A stretch of DNA of 57,044 bases from Magnetococcales bacterium (lineage in GTDB: Bacteria; Pseudomonadota; Magnetococcia; Magnetococcales; UBA8363). Under the pieces are notes generated by a model that did not search any database, had not been told where the DNA came from, and saw only the letters and a list, made by a program, of their open reading frames with translations. The stretch's first letter is position 1. Every line of letters begins with the position of its first letter. Positions 40,913 to 49,945 of this stretch are shown piece after piece. The stretch is taken from positions 1 through 57,044 of the forward strand of contig JADGCQ010000013.1 of assembly GCA_015228925.1 (NCBI GenBank), read 5' to 3'. A program made the position numbers and the translations under genes.

Positions 40913-41848
40913 TCAGTGAAAAACATCATGCAGTGAGTCGGCCTTGAAGATGTTGCCAACCCAGGTGGTCAATTCATCCAGATTGGCAGCGGCCACTTTC
41001 TGATCAATGGACTCCGGCACCGACCCAAAACGTGCCTGAAGCGATTGGAGCAGCATACTCGCTTTAGCCTTCCGTTTGCCTTCCTGGAGTCCTTCCTTCC
41101 TCCCCTCGATCAACCCTAAGCGATAAGTGGATTCCACCATGCTTGCCTGGAAGTGCAGATCCTCTTGAAAGCGTTCGTAGGCCTGCCATTCCGCATCTGT
41201 CAGGTTAAAAAGGTTCAATAGTTTCTTCGCCTCAAGCAAGCCACGCGCTGAGAACTCATCCCGAATATCACCCGTTTTGAGAAAGTAAATCCACTCGTCC
41301 AGGCGGGTACGCACCACTTCGTCAAAGCAGTTGACCTTGATCAGATAGCATTCCGGGAAAGTTTCCTGTACGGTTTTACGAATGAATAAATTCTTCTGCC
41401 TTTCGTTGAGTTGCAGCTCGTCCTGGGTGTGCAGACCCCGAAATGAAGTCGTGCCGTGGTAAATGTAATCCCTCCCTTGGCCAAGATCGAAGTATAAGAT
41501 GCTGATCGATATGGTCTTGGAAATTTCTGCATCGGGATCGCCAGCCCGCAAATGCTCCGCGACGGTCTTGGATAACGCATAGACAAGACGCCGCAGGTAG
41601 TCGTGTTCCCGTTCAAGCTGCAATTCAATCAGGATGAGTTCACCCTGACCGTTTCTGATTTTCATATCGACGCGATTGGATTTGTCGATTGGGCCGTCCT
41701 GGTTGCTTTCACTTTCCAGGATTTCAACGATCTGCACGTCGGTCATGAGCAACTCGCTCAACAACCCTTCCAGCACGCCAAAATGGGCCTTGCTGCGCAA
41801 TAGCCGTTTCAAAGCCCAGTCGAAGGTAATTAAACGGCGTCGTTTCAC
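40913..41848 (-). CDS. Rpn/PD-(D/E)XK nuclease family protein (311 aa)
   Basis: Begins at GTG 41848 (GAGAGG 6 nt upstream), giving VKRRRLITFDWALKRLL; the longer open frame adds ~50 residues with no ribosome site. The core pattern FDWALKRLL, VDMKIRNGQGELILIELQL (D-x9-E-x-Q of the PD-(D/E)XK site) and LRRLVYALSKTVAEHL is that of Rpn/transposase_31-type nucleases. The C-terminus (LGLIEGRKEGLQEGKRKAKA) is also typical. These proteins promote recombination and are often in multiple copies. It lies between two signalling clusters and is probably an unrelated insertion rather than a member. Confidence 0.7.
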   Translation of the reverse strand: MKRRRLITFDWALKRLLRSKAHFGVLEGLLSELLMTDVQIVEILESESNQDGPIDKSNRVDMKIRNGQGELILIELQLEREHDYLRRLVYALSKTVAEHLRAGDPDAEISKTISISILYFDLGQGRDYIYHGTTSFRGLHTQDELQLNERQKNLFIRKTVQETFPECYLIKVNCFDEVVRTRLDEWIYFLKTGDIRDEFSARGLLEAKKLLNLFNLTDAEWQAYERFQEDLHFQASMVESTYRLGLIEGRKEGLQEGKRKAKASMLLQSLQARFGSVPESIDQKVAAANLDELTTWVGNIFKADSLHDVFH

Positions 41849-42036
41849 AGTATCCCTCTCCCGAAATGCCAACACCGCGCCTTTTTGACGCTCCACACCT
41901 GCGGCAGGCCGATGGGAAAAAGGTCTCTCTGGAACATGATGCCCTCCGGGCAAAAAGTCAAAGACAAACGGATCGTATTCCCCAAATTTCAAGCCGTGGC
42001 GCAAGCCCTCAACCGCAACCGGTACCGGGTATTTCT

Positions 42037-43281
42037 CTATCCCAAACGGATACCACCCCCCTCTTGCTGGACTTGCCTGAGAATCGTCATGGCATGGGCG
42101 ACCATATCCGCCAAAGATCCCACCAAGCGGGAGGTAATTCCGATGCTGACTTTGACCCGAATAAAATCGTCTTCATAAGGAATGCGCAAGGCCTCGATAC
42201 GCTGCTTCAATCGTGAAAACACGACAACCGTATTATCGGGTTCTGGGTTGGCGATCAACACGCCAAACGTCTCATCATCAAGCCTCGCCGCGATATCGGT
42301 CTTGCGAAAAGCGCGGTTTAACAATTCGCCAATCCGCATCAATGCCAACACCCGGGCATAATCGCCATAGTTTTCCACCAACGACGCAACCTCATCGAGG
42401 GCAAAGACGGCCAGGGTGACAGAAATGTTTTCGCGAATAGCATTACTGTAAAGGGTAACCCCAGCATTCAAAAAAAAACGGGCGTTGGCCAATTGTGTCA
42501 CCGAATCGGTACAGGTGATCGCATTCAGTGTCTGCTGGTTTTCAATACGCTGAATGTTTTGATGGACACGATAAATCAGTTCCTCGCGATGAAATGGTTT
42601 GGCGAGGAAATCGTTTGCTCCCTCCTTGATAAAACGGACCGAGGCCTCTTCTCCTTGGGCCGAAACACCGATAACCAGCAGATCATCCCGGTTCCGTTTC
42701 AAATCCTGGCGAATCCATTCCAAAAGTTTGAGTCCATCACAACCGGGTACAGCATAATCGATCATGACAAGGCGAATTTCTGGGTGAGCGGTCAATATCT
42801 GGTGCGCCTCCGGTTCATCATGGGCCTCAAAAATGGGAAAACGATACCGTTTTAATGGTTCCGAGATGGTATTGGCTTGTTCAGGAGAGGCAAAAGCGAC
42901 CAAAATCGGATGATCACCATTATGCTCCATCCGTGCGATGATCTCGACGATATAATCCAGATTCATCGTTTTTTTGGTCACATAATCGACGATTCCATCA
43001 TCCTGGCGTATGGAGAAATCGGTATCGTTGTCAAACGCGGAAGCCAGGACCACCACCGGAATTTTTTTGGCGATGAGTTGGCGAATTCCGTGACCATCCC
43101 CGTTTCCTGGAAGGGAAAATTCAACAAGGGCTAGAAGAAATTCGTGACCGGTCGCCAGGATTTGCTGAAGCTGCCCATCGTCCATGGCGTGGACCAAGTG
43201 ATAACGTTGATCACATTCCAAGCGTCGTTTCAACAGTTTGGCAAACACCAGACTACCATCAGCCAGGAGTACATTCAGCAT
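42037..43281 (-). CDS. REC-REC-degenerate GGDEF protein (WspR-position output, 414 aa)
   Basis: REC1 (1-120): the phosphoacceptor aspartate is replaced by glutamate (LALVEFSLPG, E54). REC2 (~125-245): intact (LVMIDYAVPG, D175; LAKPFH). C-terminal ~165 residues align with GGDEF domains by size and by DSVTQLANARFF (DxLTxLxNRR), but the signature reads RLDDETF instead of RLGGDEF (334-339), and the metal/GTP strand and ND..GH..GD elements are lost. Catalysis is unlikely; a c-di-GMP or partner-binding role is possible. The start overlaps cheB by 7 bp with GGGAGG upstream. It is the last gene of the chemosensory operon, where Wsp systems carry the diguanylate cyclase WspR. Confidence 0.8.
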   Translation of the reverse strand: MLNVLLADGSLVFAKLLKRRLECDQRYHLVHAMDDGQLQQILATGHEFLLALVEFSLPGNGDGHGIRQLIAKKIPVVVLASAFDNDTDFSIRQDDGIVDYVTKKTMNLDYIVEIIARMEHNGDHPILVAFASPEQANTISEPLKRYRFPIFEAHDEPEAHQILTAHPEIRLVMIDYAVPGCDGLKLLEWIRQDLKRNRDDLLVIGVSAQGEEASVRFIKEGANDFLAKPFHREELIYRVHQNIQRIENQQTLNAITCTDSVTQLANARFFLNAGVTLYSNAIRENISVTLAVFALDEVASLVENYGDYARVLALMRIGELLNRAFRKTDIAARLDDETFGVLIANPEPDNTVVVFSRLKQRIEALRIPYEDDFIRVKVSIGITSRLVGSLADMVAHAMTILRQVQQEGGGIRLG

Positions 43282-44339
43282 GATAGCCTCCCGGTTTTAC
43301 ACCATGTAAGCACAGCCCCAGGGATACTATCCAAAGGGAGAATCTTCTGGGCAGCCCCAAGTGCGATAGCCTGCTGGGGCATACCAAAAACGACCGAAGA
43401 GGCTTCATCCTGGGCAATGGTCGTCCCCCCCTGCCGATCAATTTCCAGCAAACCCCTCGCCCCGTCACTTCCCATTCCCGTCAGGAGAATCCCTAAAACC
43501 GAATTCCGAAAATGATGTGCCAAGGATTGAAAAGTCAGGTCGATGGAAAATGTGTTCACGGCTTCTTGACCAGGATCGTGGGGATGGCAGTAAAATTGTC
43601 CCGTATCCTTCACCGAAAGATCCGCACCAGGAGGGGGAAAATAGATCGTTCCGGGACGGGGACAATCACCGGTTTTGGCGTGAACGACCGGCAGCGTCGT
43701 CGTTTTGCCGAGCCAAGCTACCAAGCCTGGCAAAAAAGCGGAACCAATGTGTTGCACGCAAATGATGGGCCAGGAAAAATCCCCAGGCAAGGCCTGGAGG
43801 ATGCGCGTCAACGCCAAGGGACCGCCCGTGGATGCCCCCAGAACAACAATACTCCCTGTGATGGTGGCCGCCGCCTTCTTGGAAGGGGAAACAACTGCGG
43901 CATCCACAGGGAAAGAACGGCGCATCAGGTTCAGTGGTTTTGCGTTCGATAATGCACGAATCTTTTGCCGCAGTTGTCTGCCCCAGCGATCATGACGAAT
44001 AGTGGGACCGCCAGGGGGTTTGGCCAGAATATCCATAGCCCCGGCCTGTAACACCAACAGGATGGTTTCGCTGTCGTTGTTCTCTTCCACCAAAACACTG
44101 ATCACCAGGATTGGCAGAGGACTCTGGGACATGATGGTCTTCACCAAAGAGAGGCCATTCATATTGGGCATGTAAAAATCGGTACAGACCACATCGGGAT
44201 GCACCTCCTGGATACACTGCCATCCCAAAACACCGTCCGCCGCAGAGGCCGCCACGACAATATCGCCATCCGCTTCGATAATCGTTTGCAAAATCCTCAG
44301 GGCGACGGGGGAATCATCCACCAACACAACCCGGATCAT
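43275..44339 (-). CDS. cheB: CheB methylesterase/deamidase response regulator
   Basis: REC domain (VVLVDDSPVALRI; VVCTDFYMPNMNG, acceptor D56; ILAKPP) joined to the methylesterase domain with the catalytic triad in GASTGGP (Ser), CVQHIGS (His) and LLTGMGSDGA (Asp). Length 354 aa is normal. It demethylates glutamates of the two receptors in this operon, with feedback from CheA. Start ATG overlaps the cheA stop (ATGA). In a Wsp-type system this is WspF, whose loss gives constitutive c-di-GMP production. Confidence 0.95.
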   Translation of the reverse strand: MIRVVLVDDSPVALRILQTIIEADGDIVVAASAADGVLGWQCIQEVHPDVVCTDFYMPNMNGLSLVKTIMSQSPLPILVISVLVEENNDSETILLVLQAGAMDILAKPPGGPTIRHDRWGRQLRQKIRALSNAKPLNLMRRSFPVDAAVVSPSKKAAATITGSIVVLGASTGGPLALTRILQALPGDFSWPIICVQHIGSAFLPGLVAWLGKTTTLPVVHAKTGDCPRPGTIYFPPPGADLSVKDTGQFYCHPHDPGQEAVNTFSIDLTFQSLAHHFRNSVLGILLTGMGSDGARGLLEIDRQGGTTIAQDEASSVVFGMPQQAIALGAAQKILPLDSIPGAVLTWCKTGRLSC

Positions 44340-46633
44340 GTCAGCCTCCGCAGGGTTTGAATCAATTGATCCTGCTGAAAACCGCTTTTGGTCAGGTAGG
44401 CATTGGCCCCGGCGATGAGACCCCGTTGTTGATCCTGCGGCGAAGAACGCGATGTAACCAAGATGACCGGCAACTTGTGCAATACACCCGAGGCGCGTAT
44501 CCTTTCCGTCAGCGTCAAACCATCCATTTCCGGCATCTCGACATCACTGACGACAGCATCAACGCGATGCCGACCCAGCTTTTCCAGGGCTTCCACGCCG
44601 TTGACTGCCGTGATGACTTGATATCCGGCCCTTTCAAGAATACGTTTTTCCTGAACCCGCGTGGTGATGGAATCTTCCACCAACAAAACAATGCGGGGCC
44701 GCTCTTTCGGGACCGCAAGTGGGGTCTTATCGGCACGCGAAGCCGCCATACCGGTCACCCCGCCCCCCCCGATTGCATGAGGCCCCTTTTTCGCCGTCGC
44801 CAGAAGATCTTCCGCCGACAATACCATGCAGACCTCGCCAGTCCCCAGAATGGTACTGCCCGACACATTGGGGACACGTCGCAAAATGGATGCGCAAGGT
44901 TTCAGCACCAGTTTTTGCTGATCAACCAATTCATCGACCAATACGCCAAGAGATTCCCCATCCACCGTCAAAAAGACACAGGGGCGATGGCGTATCTCCG
45001 GGTGCCCAGATAGTGTGTCGGGAAGCCCAAGCAATCGTTCCAAGCTGGTGACGGCGACGGGCTTGTCATCCAGTTCCAGAGTGTCCCGCCCATCCAACTG
45101 AAAGATACTGTCCAACTGGACGCGACGGACCAGTTGCACCGACTCCATGGGAATGACGAAACGGTGCTGTCCCAAGGCAACGATAAATACAGCCGTCGAA
45201 GAGAGTACATTGGGAATGGAAAGAATAAAACGACACCCATGGCCTGGCTGATTGATGAGACGCAATTGACCGTTGAGTTGTTCCACATGCGCACGGACCA
45301 CATTCATCCCAATGCCCCGCCCGGAAATATCGGTAATACACTTGGCCGTAGTAAAACCCGGAGTGCATAAGATGGTGATCAGCCGCGTGTCGGACAACGC
45401 CGGGGTATCGTCCTCGTGCAGCAGATTCTCCTCTTTGGCTTTTGCATAAATCGCTTCTGTATTCAGCCCTTTCCCATCATCGGCAACCTCAATCTCCACT
45501 CTGTCGGTAAAGCTTCGACCTTTAAGCCAAAGTGTCGCCTGGGGGGGCTTGCCGGCTGTCTGACGCTCTCCAGGCGTCTCCAATCCGTGATCCAGGGCAT
45601 TACGGACCAAGTGCGTCAATGGATCTTTCAAGGTTTCAACAATGTGCTTATCAACCGTGGTTTCCATCCCCTCCTGCATCAACCGGACCTCCTTGCCCTG
45701 TTGCCGGGACATCTCCCGCACCATCCTGGGGAACATACGGAATAAATCGAACAGGGACATGAGACGCAAATCCCATATCCCTTCTTCCAACTCTCCAGCC
45801 ACCCGTTCCAGCATGGTGCTGTCTTCAAATAATTCCCGACGCAACCCCTCCAATCCCCGATCCACACTTTCCAAGGGCCGTTCCGTATCTTCCAGGTTGT
45901 GCCGTTGCGCCACCCCCTGCCGTTGCAGCAATCCCCAATGAACGATCAACTCATTGACATCTTCGAGACGCCGCTCAACCCGGTTACGCACCACAAGCAA
46001 CTCACCAACCTTGCCCAAGAGTCGGTCCAATTTATGGGTATTGACCCGCATGGTCCTAATCCGTTTGACCGATTCGCCCACAACAGCACCACCCTCTGGC
46101 GACAGGGATTCCTCAGGCGGCGATTTGGTAACCTCCTCCGCAACCCAAGGTGGGGGATGGGGCGTATGGTCCACCACCGCCGGTGGAACCAAAGGATCCG
46201 GTGTGACTTGGGGCACAGGGATGATCGGAGGAGCCGGTTTGGTCGATTGTGGTATCAAACCACGCAACCGATCCATGGCATCCAAAACCGACAGGGTACT
46301 TTTTTCCCCAGAAATAGCCGCCTGGATCAAATTTTCAATATCGGTGAGACCACGATTCAGTTTATCCGCCAACGGGCGATTCACGACCATGCGCCCCTCA
46401 AAGCAGGGGCGCAGGACCTCCTCGAAGCAATGCACCATTTTTTCAACATCGGCAACCCCAAGCATCCGCGCCGCCCCTTTCAGGCTATGGGCATCCCGCA
46501 ATAAGCCTTGCAGTGCTTCCGAATCCTGGGGATTCTGCTCCAGTCGCAACAGACCGGACTCCAGATTTTCCAACCGCTCGGTGCTTTCGGAGCGAAAAAG
46601 ATTGCGCAACTCCCGGTCTTTGATCATGCTCAC
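44336..46633 (-). CDS. cheA: CheA-REC hybrid chemosensory kinase (WspE-like)
   Basis: Start GTG 46633 (GGAGGA 6 nt upstream) or ATG 46627. Domains: P1 HPt (DAHSLKGAARMLG, H47 from ATG), a Pro-rich linker in place of an evident CheY/CheB-binding P2, P3 dimerisation (MRVNTHKLDRLLGKVGEL, VVRNRVERRL), P4 HATPase (VRNALDHGLE; DDGKGL; GRGIGMN), P5 CheW-like domain (FVIPMESVQLVRR) and a C-terminal REC (IVLLVEDSITTR; AVVSDVEMPEMDG; LTKSGF). CheA-REC hybrids are typical of Wsp and other non-flagellar chemosensory pathways. No separate CheY gene exists here. It overlaps cheB by ATGA. Confidence 0.9.
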   Translation of the reverse strand: MSMIKDRELRNLFRSESTERLENLESGLLRLEQNPQDSEALQGLLRDAHSLKGAARMLGVADVEKMVHCFEEVLRPCFEGRMVVNRPLADKLNRGLTDIENLIQAAISGEKSTLSVLDAMDRLRGLIPQSTKPAPPIIPVPQVTPDPLVPPAVVDHTPHPPPWVAEEVTKSPPEESLSPEGGAVVGESVKRIRTMRVNTHKLDRLLGKVGELLVVRNRVERRLEDVNELIVHWGLLQRQGVAQRHNLEDTERPLESVDRGLEGLRRELFEDSTMLERVAGELEEGIWDLRLMSLFDLFRMFPRMVREMSRQQGKEVRLMQEGMETTVDKHIVETLKDPLTHLVRNALDHGLETPGERQTAGKPPQATLWLKGRSFTDRVEIEVADDGKGLNTEAIYAKAKEENLLHEDDTPALSDTRLITILCTPGFTTAKCITDISGRGIGMNVVRAHVEQLNGQLRLINQPGHGCRFILSIPNVLSSTAVFIVALGQHRFVIPMESVQLVRRVQLDSIFQLDGRDTLELDDKPVAVTSLERLLGLPDTLSGHPEIRHRPCVFLTVDGESLGVLVDELVDQQKLVLKPCASILRRVPNVSGSTILGTGEVCMVLSAEDLLATAKKGPHAIGGGGVTGMAASRADKTPLAVPKERPRIVLLVEDSITTRVQEKRILERAGYQVITAVNGVEALEKLGRHRVDAVVSDVEMPEMDGLTLTERIRASGVLHKLPVILVTSRSSPQDQQRGLIAGANAYLTKSGFQQDQLIQTLRRLT

Positions 46634-46675
46634 GGGCCTTCCTCCACCATTCCCTGGCAACGACTAACGGCCATG

Positions 46676-48829
46676 TTACAAAATGGCCCTGAGTTTGGCT
46701 GCCGCCTCGTCCAAAGAACGGATTCCCGCGTTGACCTGAGCCAGACCCGCCTCGTTCTCGCGCGCCCCCTCATTGATGGTATTCATGGCATCCACGACCT
46801 GACTGATTGCCAGGGATTGTTGTTTGGCATTCAAGGAAATCTGTTGCGTTCTTTCCAGGCCGTTTTCCATGGCCTCGGCAATTTCATGGAGGACAATGAC
46901 CGATTTTTCGGCCATTTCAACACCCTTCGTCATGGTTTTGCTCCCTTCATCGGTAATCATGACCGTGGCATTGGTCGCTTTCTGGATTTCACCCACCAAA
47001 GCATTGATCCGTTTTGTGGACCATTTGGATTCATCGGCCAACTTACGGGTTTCCAAAGCCAGGACGGAAAATCCTTTGCCATGTTCCCCAGCCCGTACCG
47101 CCTCCACGGCGGCATTCATGGCCAACATCTTGGTCTCATTGGCAAAGTCGGATACCAGGCGCGAAATGTCCCGAATCTGATCGGTTTGTTCACTCAGTTC
47201 AAGGATATGGGCGGCAATCTGGGAAGCTTTCTCTTTGGTATCGGTCATGCCATCACGCAAAGATTCCAATTGTCCAATGCCCGAGGTCACAAAGTCTCGG
47301 GTATTTTCAGCCAGGACTGTCGTTTCGGCGGCATGTTCCGAGGTTTTTCGTGCCGAATTGTCCAGTTCCGCCAGGGTGACATTGGTCTCGTTGACCGAGG
47401 AGGCTTGCTGACTGGCCGTCAGCTCCTGCTGCGCCAGCCGACCGCGCAATTGTTCAAGAAACGAAGAGATCGTCTGCGACAATTCCTGGAGACGCGACAT
47501 GATACCCAGACCAATCCGCCGACTGAAATACCACAATAGCAGAACAATAATCAGGCTAATGATGGCAATTCCCCATTGAATAAAATACAACGGCTGGTAG
47601 GCATCATGCCAGGAAACGGTCGTAAATAACACCCACTTCTGGCCTCCAGGGAGAATAATCGGGGAATGTGTGGCCAACATCCTGCGCCCAAGATAATCAA
47701 TCAACTCTGTGGCCTCATGCTGTACCCCCTGGATCGATTCTTCCACATGGGGAGTCATCCAGGAGAGGAAAGAGGTAACATTGTGGTGTTGCTGTATCTT
47801 GTACAAAACGGTTTCGTCTACCCTGTGTTCCTTGAGGGCGTCAATCGCTTTCCTGGGATCATGAATCATGAGGCGGATATTGCTGCGGAAAACGCCATCC
47901 GCCCCCACGAGAAAACTTTCCCCGGTCATACCCAAACCAATCTCATGCCAACGTTCTCCATTGAGGGTGATGGCTTCGACTGCGGCAACAGGCAATTGCA
48001 ACGCCAAGGCACCAACCCTTTGTCCATCCAGGAAAACCGGGGCCACAACAAAACCCACAGGACGGTTAAAGGTCGGTGGATACGGTTCAAAATCGACCAA
48101 GAAAACCTTGCCTGGCGTGGTTTGCGCCATCGCTTGCGCAACGGCAGACGACAACATTCTTCCAGCGTAAGGCCCCGTCTTAAGATTGAGACCAAAATCA
48201 AGTTCTTTTTGTATGGTATAGACGACTCTGAATTCTTTCGGTTCAATCAAGAGCATGTCATAAAAACCAGACCGCTGCTGACAATTACGTAGAAGGGGGT
48301 GATAACGCCGATGGGCTGCGCCATAGGGACCGTCATTGGAATCACCGTCCAGTTTGTCCCGGCTGCCGATGGGATGGGGATTTTCGCCAATATAGCGTGA
48401 TTGCATCAGCAACCCTGTGCGGCTGCGTGGCCAGAATTGGTTGACGGCATCCTCTGGTGCCATCTGTGTACGAAGCCCCAGTTCGTGGTATCGCGCCCGC
48501 AACTGATTCGTATGTGCTTCTTTTTCTCGATCGAATTTGTCACCCAACTCCGCTTCGATCCCATTAACCGCTTGGGCAAAGTCCACCAAAGATTGTGCGA
48601 CGAGTTGATTTTCGCCGACGATCATGGCCTGATTGGAAATCATGGAGAATAACCCTTCCAATTCTCTGGCGTTGCCCAGATGGACGGCAGAAAGCTGATG
48701 CAAAGCAGCTTTTTCTAACGTGGGGGTCAAAGTGACATAGGTAAACAAATTGATACAGATGGCGGGTAGTAACCCCGCCCATAAGAACCCATGCGTGATG
48801 ACCCTGGATAGGCTTAATTTTATCTTCAT
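46676..48829 (-). CDS. Methyl-accepting chemotaxis protein A (717 aa)
   Basis: The start is ATG 48829 (MKIKLSLSRV). A transmembrane helix at ~11-33, a large periplasmic domain of ~390 residues, a second helix near residue 430 (WGIAIISLIIVLLLWYF) and a cytoplasmic signalling coiled coil. The hairpin tip reads FANETKMLAMNAAVEAVRAGEHGKGFSVLA (written in pieces: FANETKMLAMNAAVEAVRAG, GKGFSVLA) in place of the usual FQTNLLALNAAVEAARAGE. The periplasmic part has a single-Cache-like look (GKVFLVDFEPYPPTF, RPVGFVVAPVFLDGQRVGALALQ, FLVGADGVFRSN). No CheR pentapeptide tail is present. It lies between the double-CheW gene and cheA. Confidence 0.85.
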   Translation of the reverse strand: MKIKLSLSRVITHGFLWAGLLPAICINLFTYVTLTPTLEKAALHQLSAVHLGNARELEGLFSMISNQAMIVGENQLVAQSLVDFAQAVNGIEAELGDKFDREKEAHTNQLRARYHELGLRTQMAPEDAVNQFWPRSRTGLLMQSRYIGENPHPIGSRDKLDGDSNDGPYGAAHRRYHPLLRNCQQRSGFYDMLLIEPKEFRVVYTIQKELDFGLNLKTGPYAGRMLSSAVAQAMAQTTPGKVFLVDFEPYPPTFNRPVGFVVAPVFLDGQRVGALALQLPVAAVEAITLNGERWHEIGLGMTGESFLVGADGVFRSNIRLMIHDPRKAIDALKEHRVDETVLYKIQQHHNVTSFLSWMTPHVEESIQGVQHEATELIDYLGRRMLATHSPIILPGGQKWVLFTTVSWHDAYQPLYFIQWGIAIISLIIVLLLWYFSRRIGLGIMSRLQELSQTISSFLEQLRGRLAQQELTASQQASSVNETNVTLAELDNSARKTSEHAAETTVLAENTRDFVTSGIGQLESLRDGMTDTKEKASQIAAHILELSEQTDQIRDISRLVSDFANETKMLAMNAAVEAVRAGEHGKGFSVLALETRKLADESKWSTKRINALVGEIQKATNATVMITDEGSKTMTKGVEMAEKSVIVLHEIAEAMENGLERTQQISLNAKQQSLAISQVVDAMNTINEGARENEAGLAQVNAGIRSLDEAAAKLRAIL

Positions 48830-48871
48830 GTCCAAAGAAGGCTCCACGACTGCAAGTGTATGGGGTGAGTC

Positions 48872-49945
48872 TCAAGGCGTCTGATCGACGATAAGTTCAG
48901 GTGACAACAATAATCTGGCCGGATGGATCACCGACAACACATTTCCCTGCCAGCGTAGTGAGCCAAGCAGATGATGCGCCCCCCCTTCATGAACGGCAGG
49001 GAGGAACTGGGTTTCGGCATCCTGATACACCACATCGACCACTTGGTGAACCAAAAATCCCAGGATTTCATCCTCTTGCATTTCCACCAGGACCGCTTTT
49101 TCCATAGAATCCGCAATGACGGGAATCGCCAGGAGACTAGAAACGTCCAACAACGTCAACATTTCCCCCCGGCGGCTCATGATGCCGGCGATATGCCCCG
49201 GACAACATGGAATGGGGGTTATCCTGGTTGTCGTCACAAATCCACGTACCGTCTCCATGGCCAGAGCCAGCCGGGTTTCGTGCAGGCGTACAATGGCGAA
49301 AGCTTGCAGCGTGGTCGTATCCGTCATACGCACAGGGAGCATCAAACGTCGGGCGCGCTCACGAAACACACTGTGATCACGATCGGATGATCCGGGACTG
49401 AAACGGCGGGGATGCGGATGTTGACCGTGCGTCAGTTGGCCTTGTCGCTCCATCCCACCAACCTCGGATACGGCCAGCCGGTCCCGCGACGACAACAGGC
49501 GTTGATGATCCAAAAGTGCCACCATCCGATCTTCGATGTTGGCCACCCCGCAAAGGGAATGATGCGGTTTGCCCTCGTCACCTCCACCCAGCAGGGTCTG
49601 AAGCTCTTTGGATTGTTTGGGTTGCAGAGTAAGAATACCGACAATATGATTGGCCATCACCGCGACATCCAACGCATCATGCACAAGAATGATGATAAGA
49701 AAGTCAGAGGTGGTCCATGATCTTTCCGGTGTTCCCGTCCCTGCATCCAAGTCAACAACCGGCACCAGTCGGCCCCGTACATTCACCAGACCGGCAACGT
49801 GAATCGGCAAATCCTCCAGGGGGGCAACTTCGGGCAGGCGTGTAATCTGCCGTACCGACTCCGCCTTGAGGCCATAGTATTTGTCTCCAAGCTGGAACAC
49901 CAAGTATGGCCAGTCGGTCGTCGTCGGGGAAGATAGGAGACTCAT
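48872..49945 (-). CDS. Double CheW adaptor fusion (357 aa)
   Basis: Two CheW domains in tandem. The first at ~10-150 (LVFQLGDKYYGLKAESVRQI, GLVNVRGRLVPVVDLD); the second at ~215-350 (AFAIVRLHETRLALAMETVRG, GIMSRRGEMLTLLDVS, EDEILGFLVHQVVDVV), with a His/Arg-rich linker (HGQHPHPRRF). CheW couples receptors to CheA; Wsp systems use two separate CheW proteins (WspB and WspD), so this gene looks like their fusion. It starts directly at the cheR stop (TGAATG). Confidence 0.85.
   Translation of the reverse strand: MSLLSSPTTTDWPYLVFQLGDKYYGLKAESVRQITRLPEVAPLEDLPIHVAGLVNVRGRLVPVVDLDAGTGTPERSWTTSDFLIIILVHDALDVAVMANHIVGILTLQPKQSKELQTLLGGGDEGKPHHSLCGVANIEDRMVALLDHQRLLSSRDRLAVSEVGGMERQGQLTHGQHPHPRRFSPGSSDRDHSVFRERARRLMLPVRMTDTTTLQAFAIVRLHETRLALAMETVRGFVTTTRITPIPCCPGHIAGIMSRRGEMLTLLDVSSLLAIPVIADSMEKAVLVEMQEDEILGFLVHQVVDVVYQDAETQFLPAVHEGGAHHLLGSLRWQGNVLSVIHPARLLLSPELIVDQTP

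Noticed and set aside
41866-42216. Plus-strand open frames between the nuclease gene and the REC-REC-GGDEF gene
   Set aside because: They overlap the 3' end of the degenerate GGDEF gene in antisense and show no ribosome site or recognisable domain.
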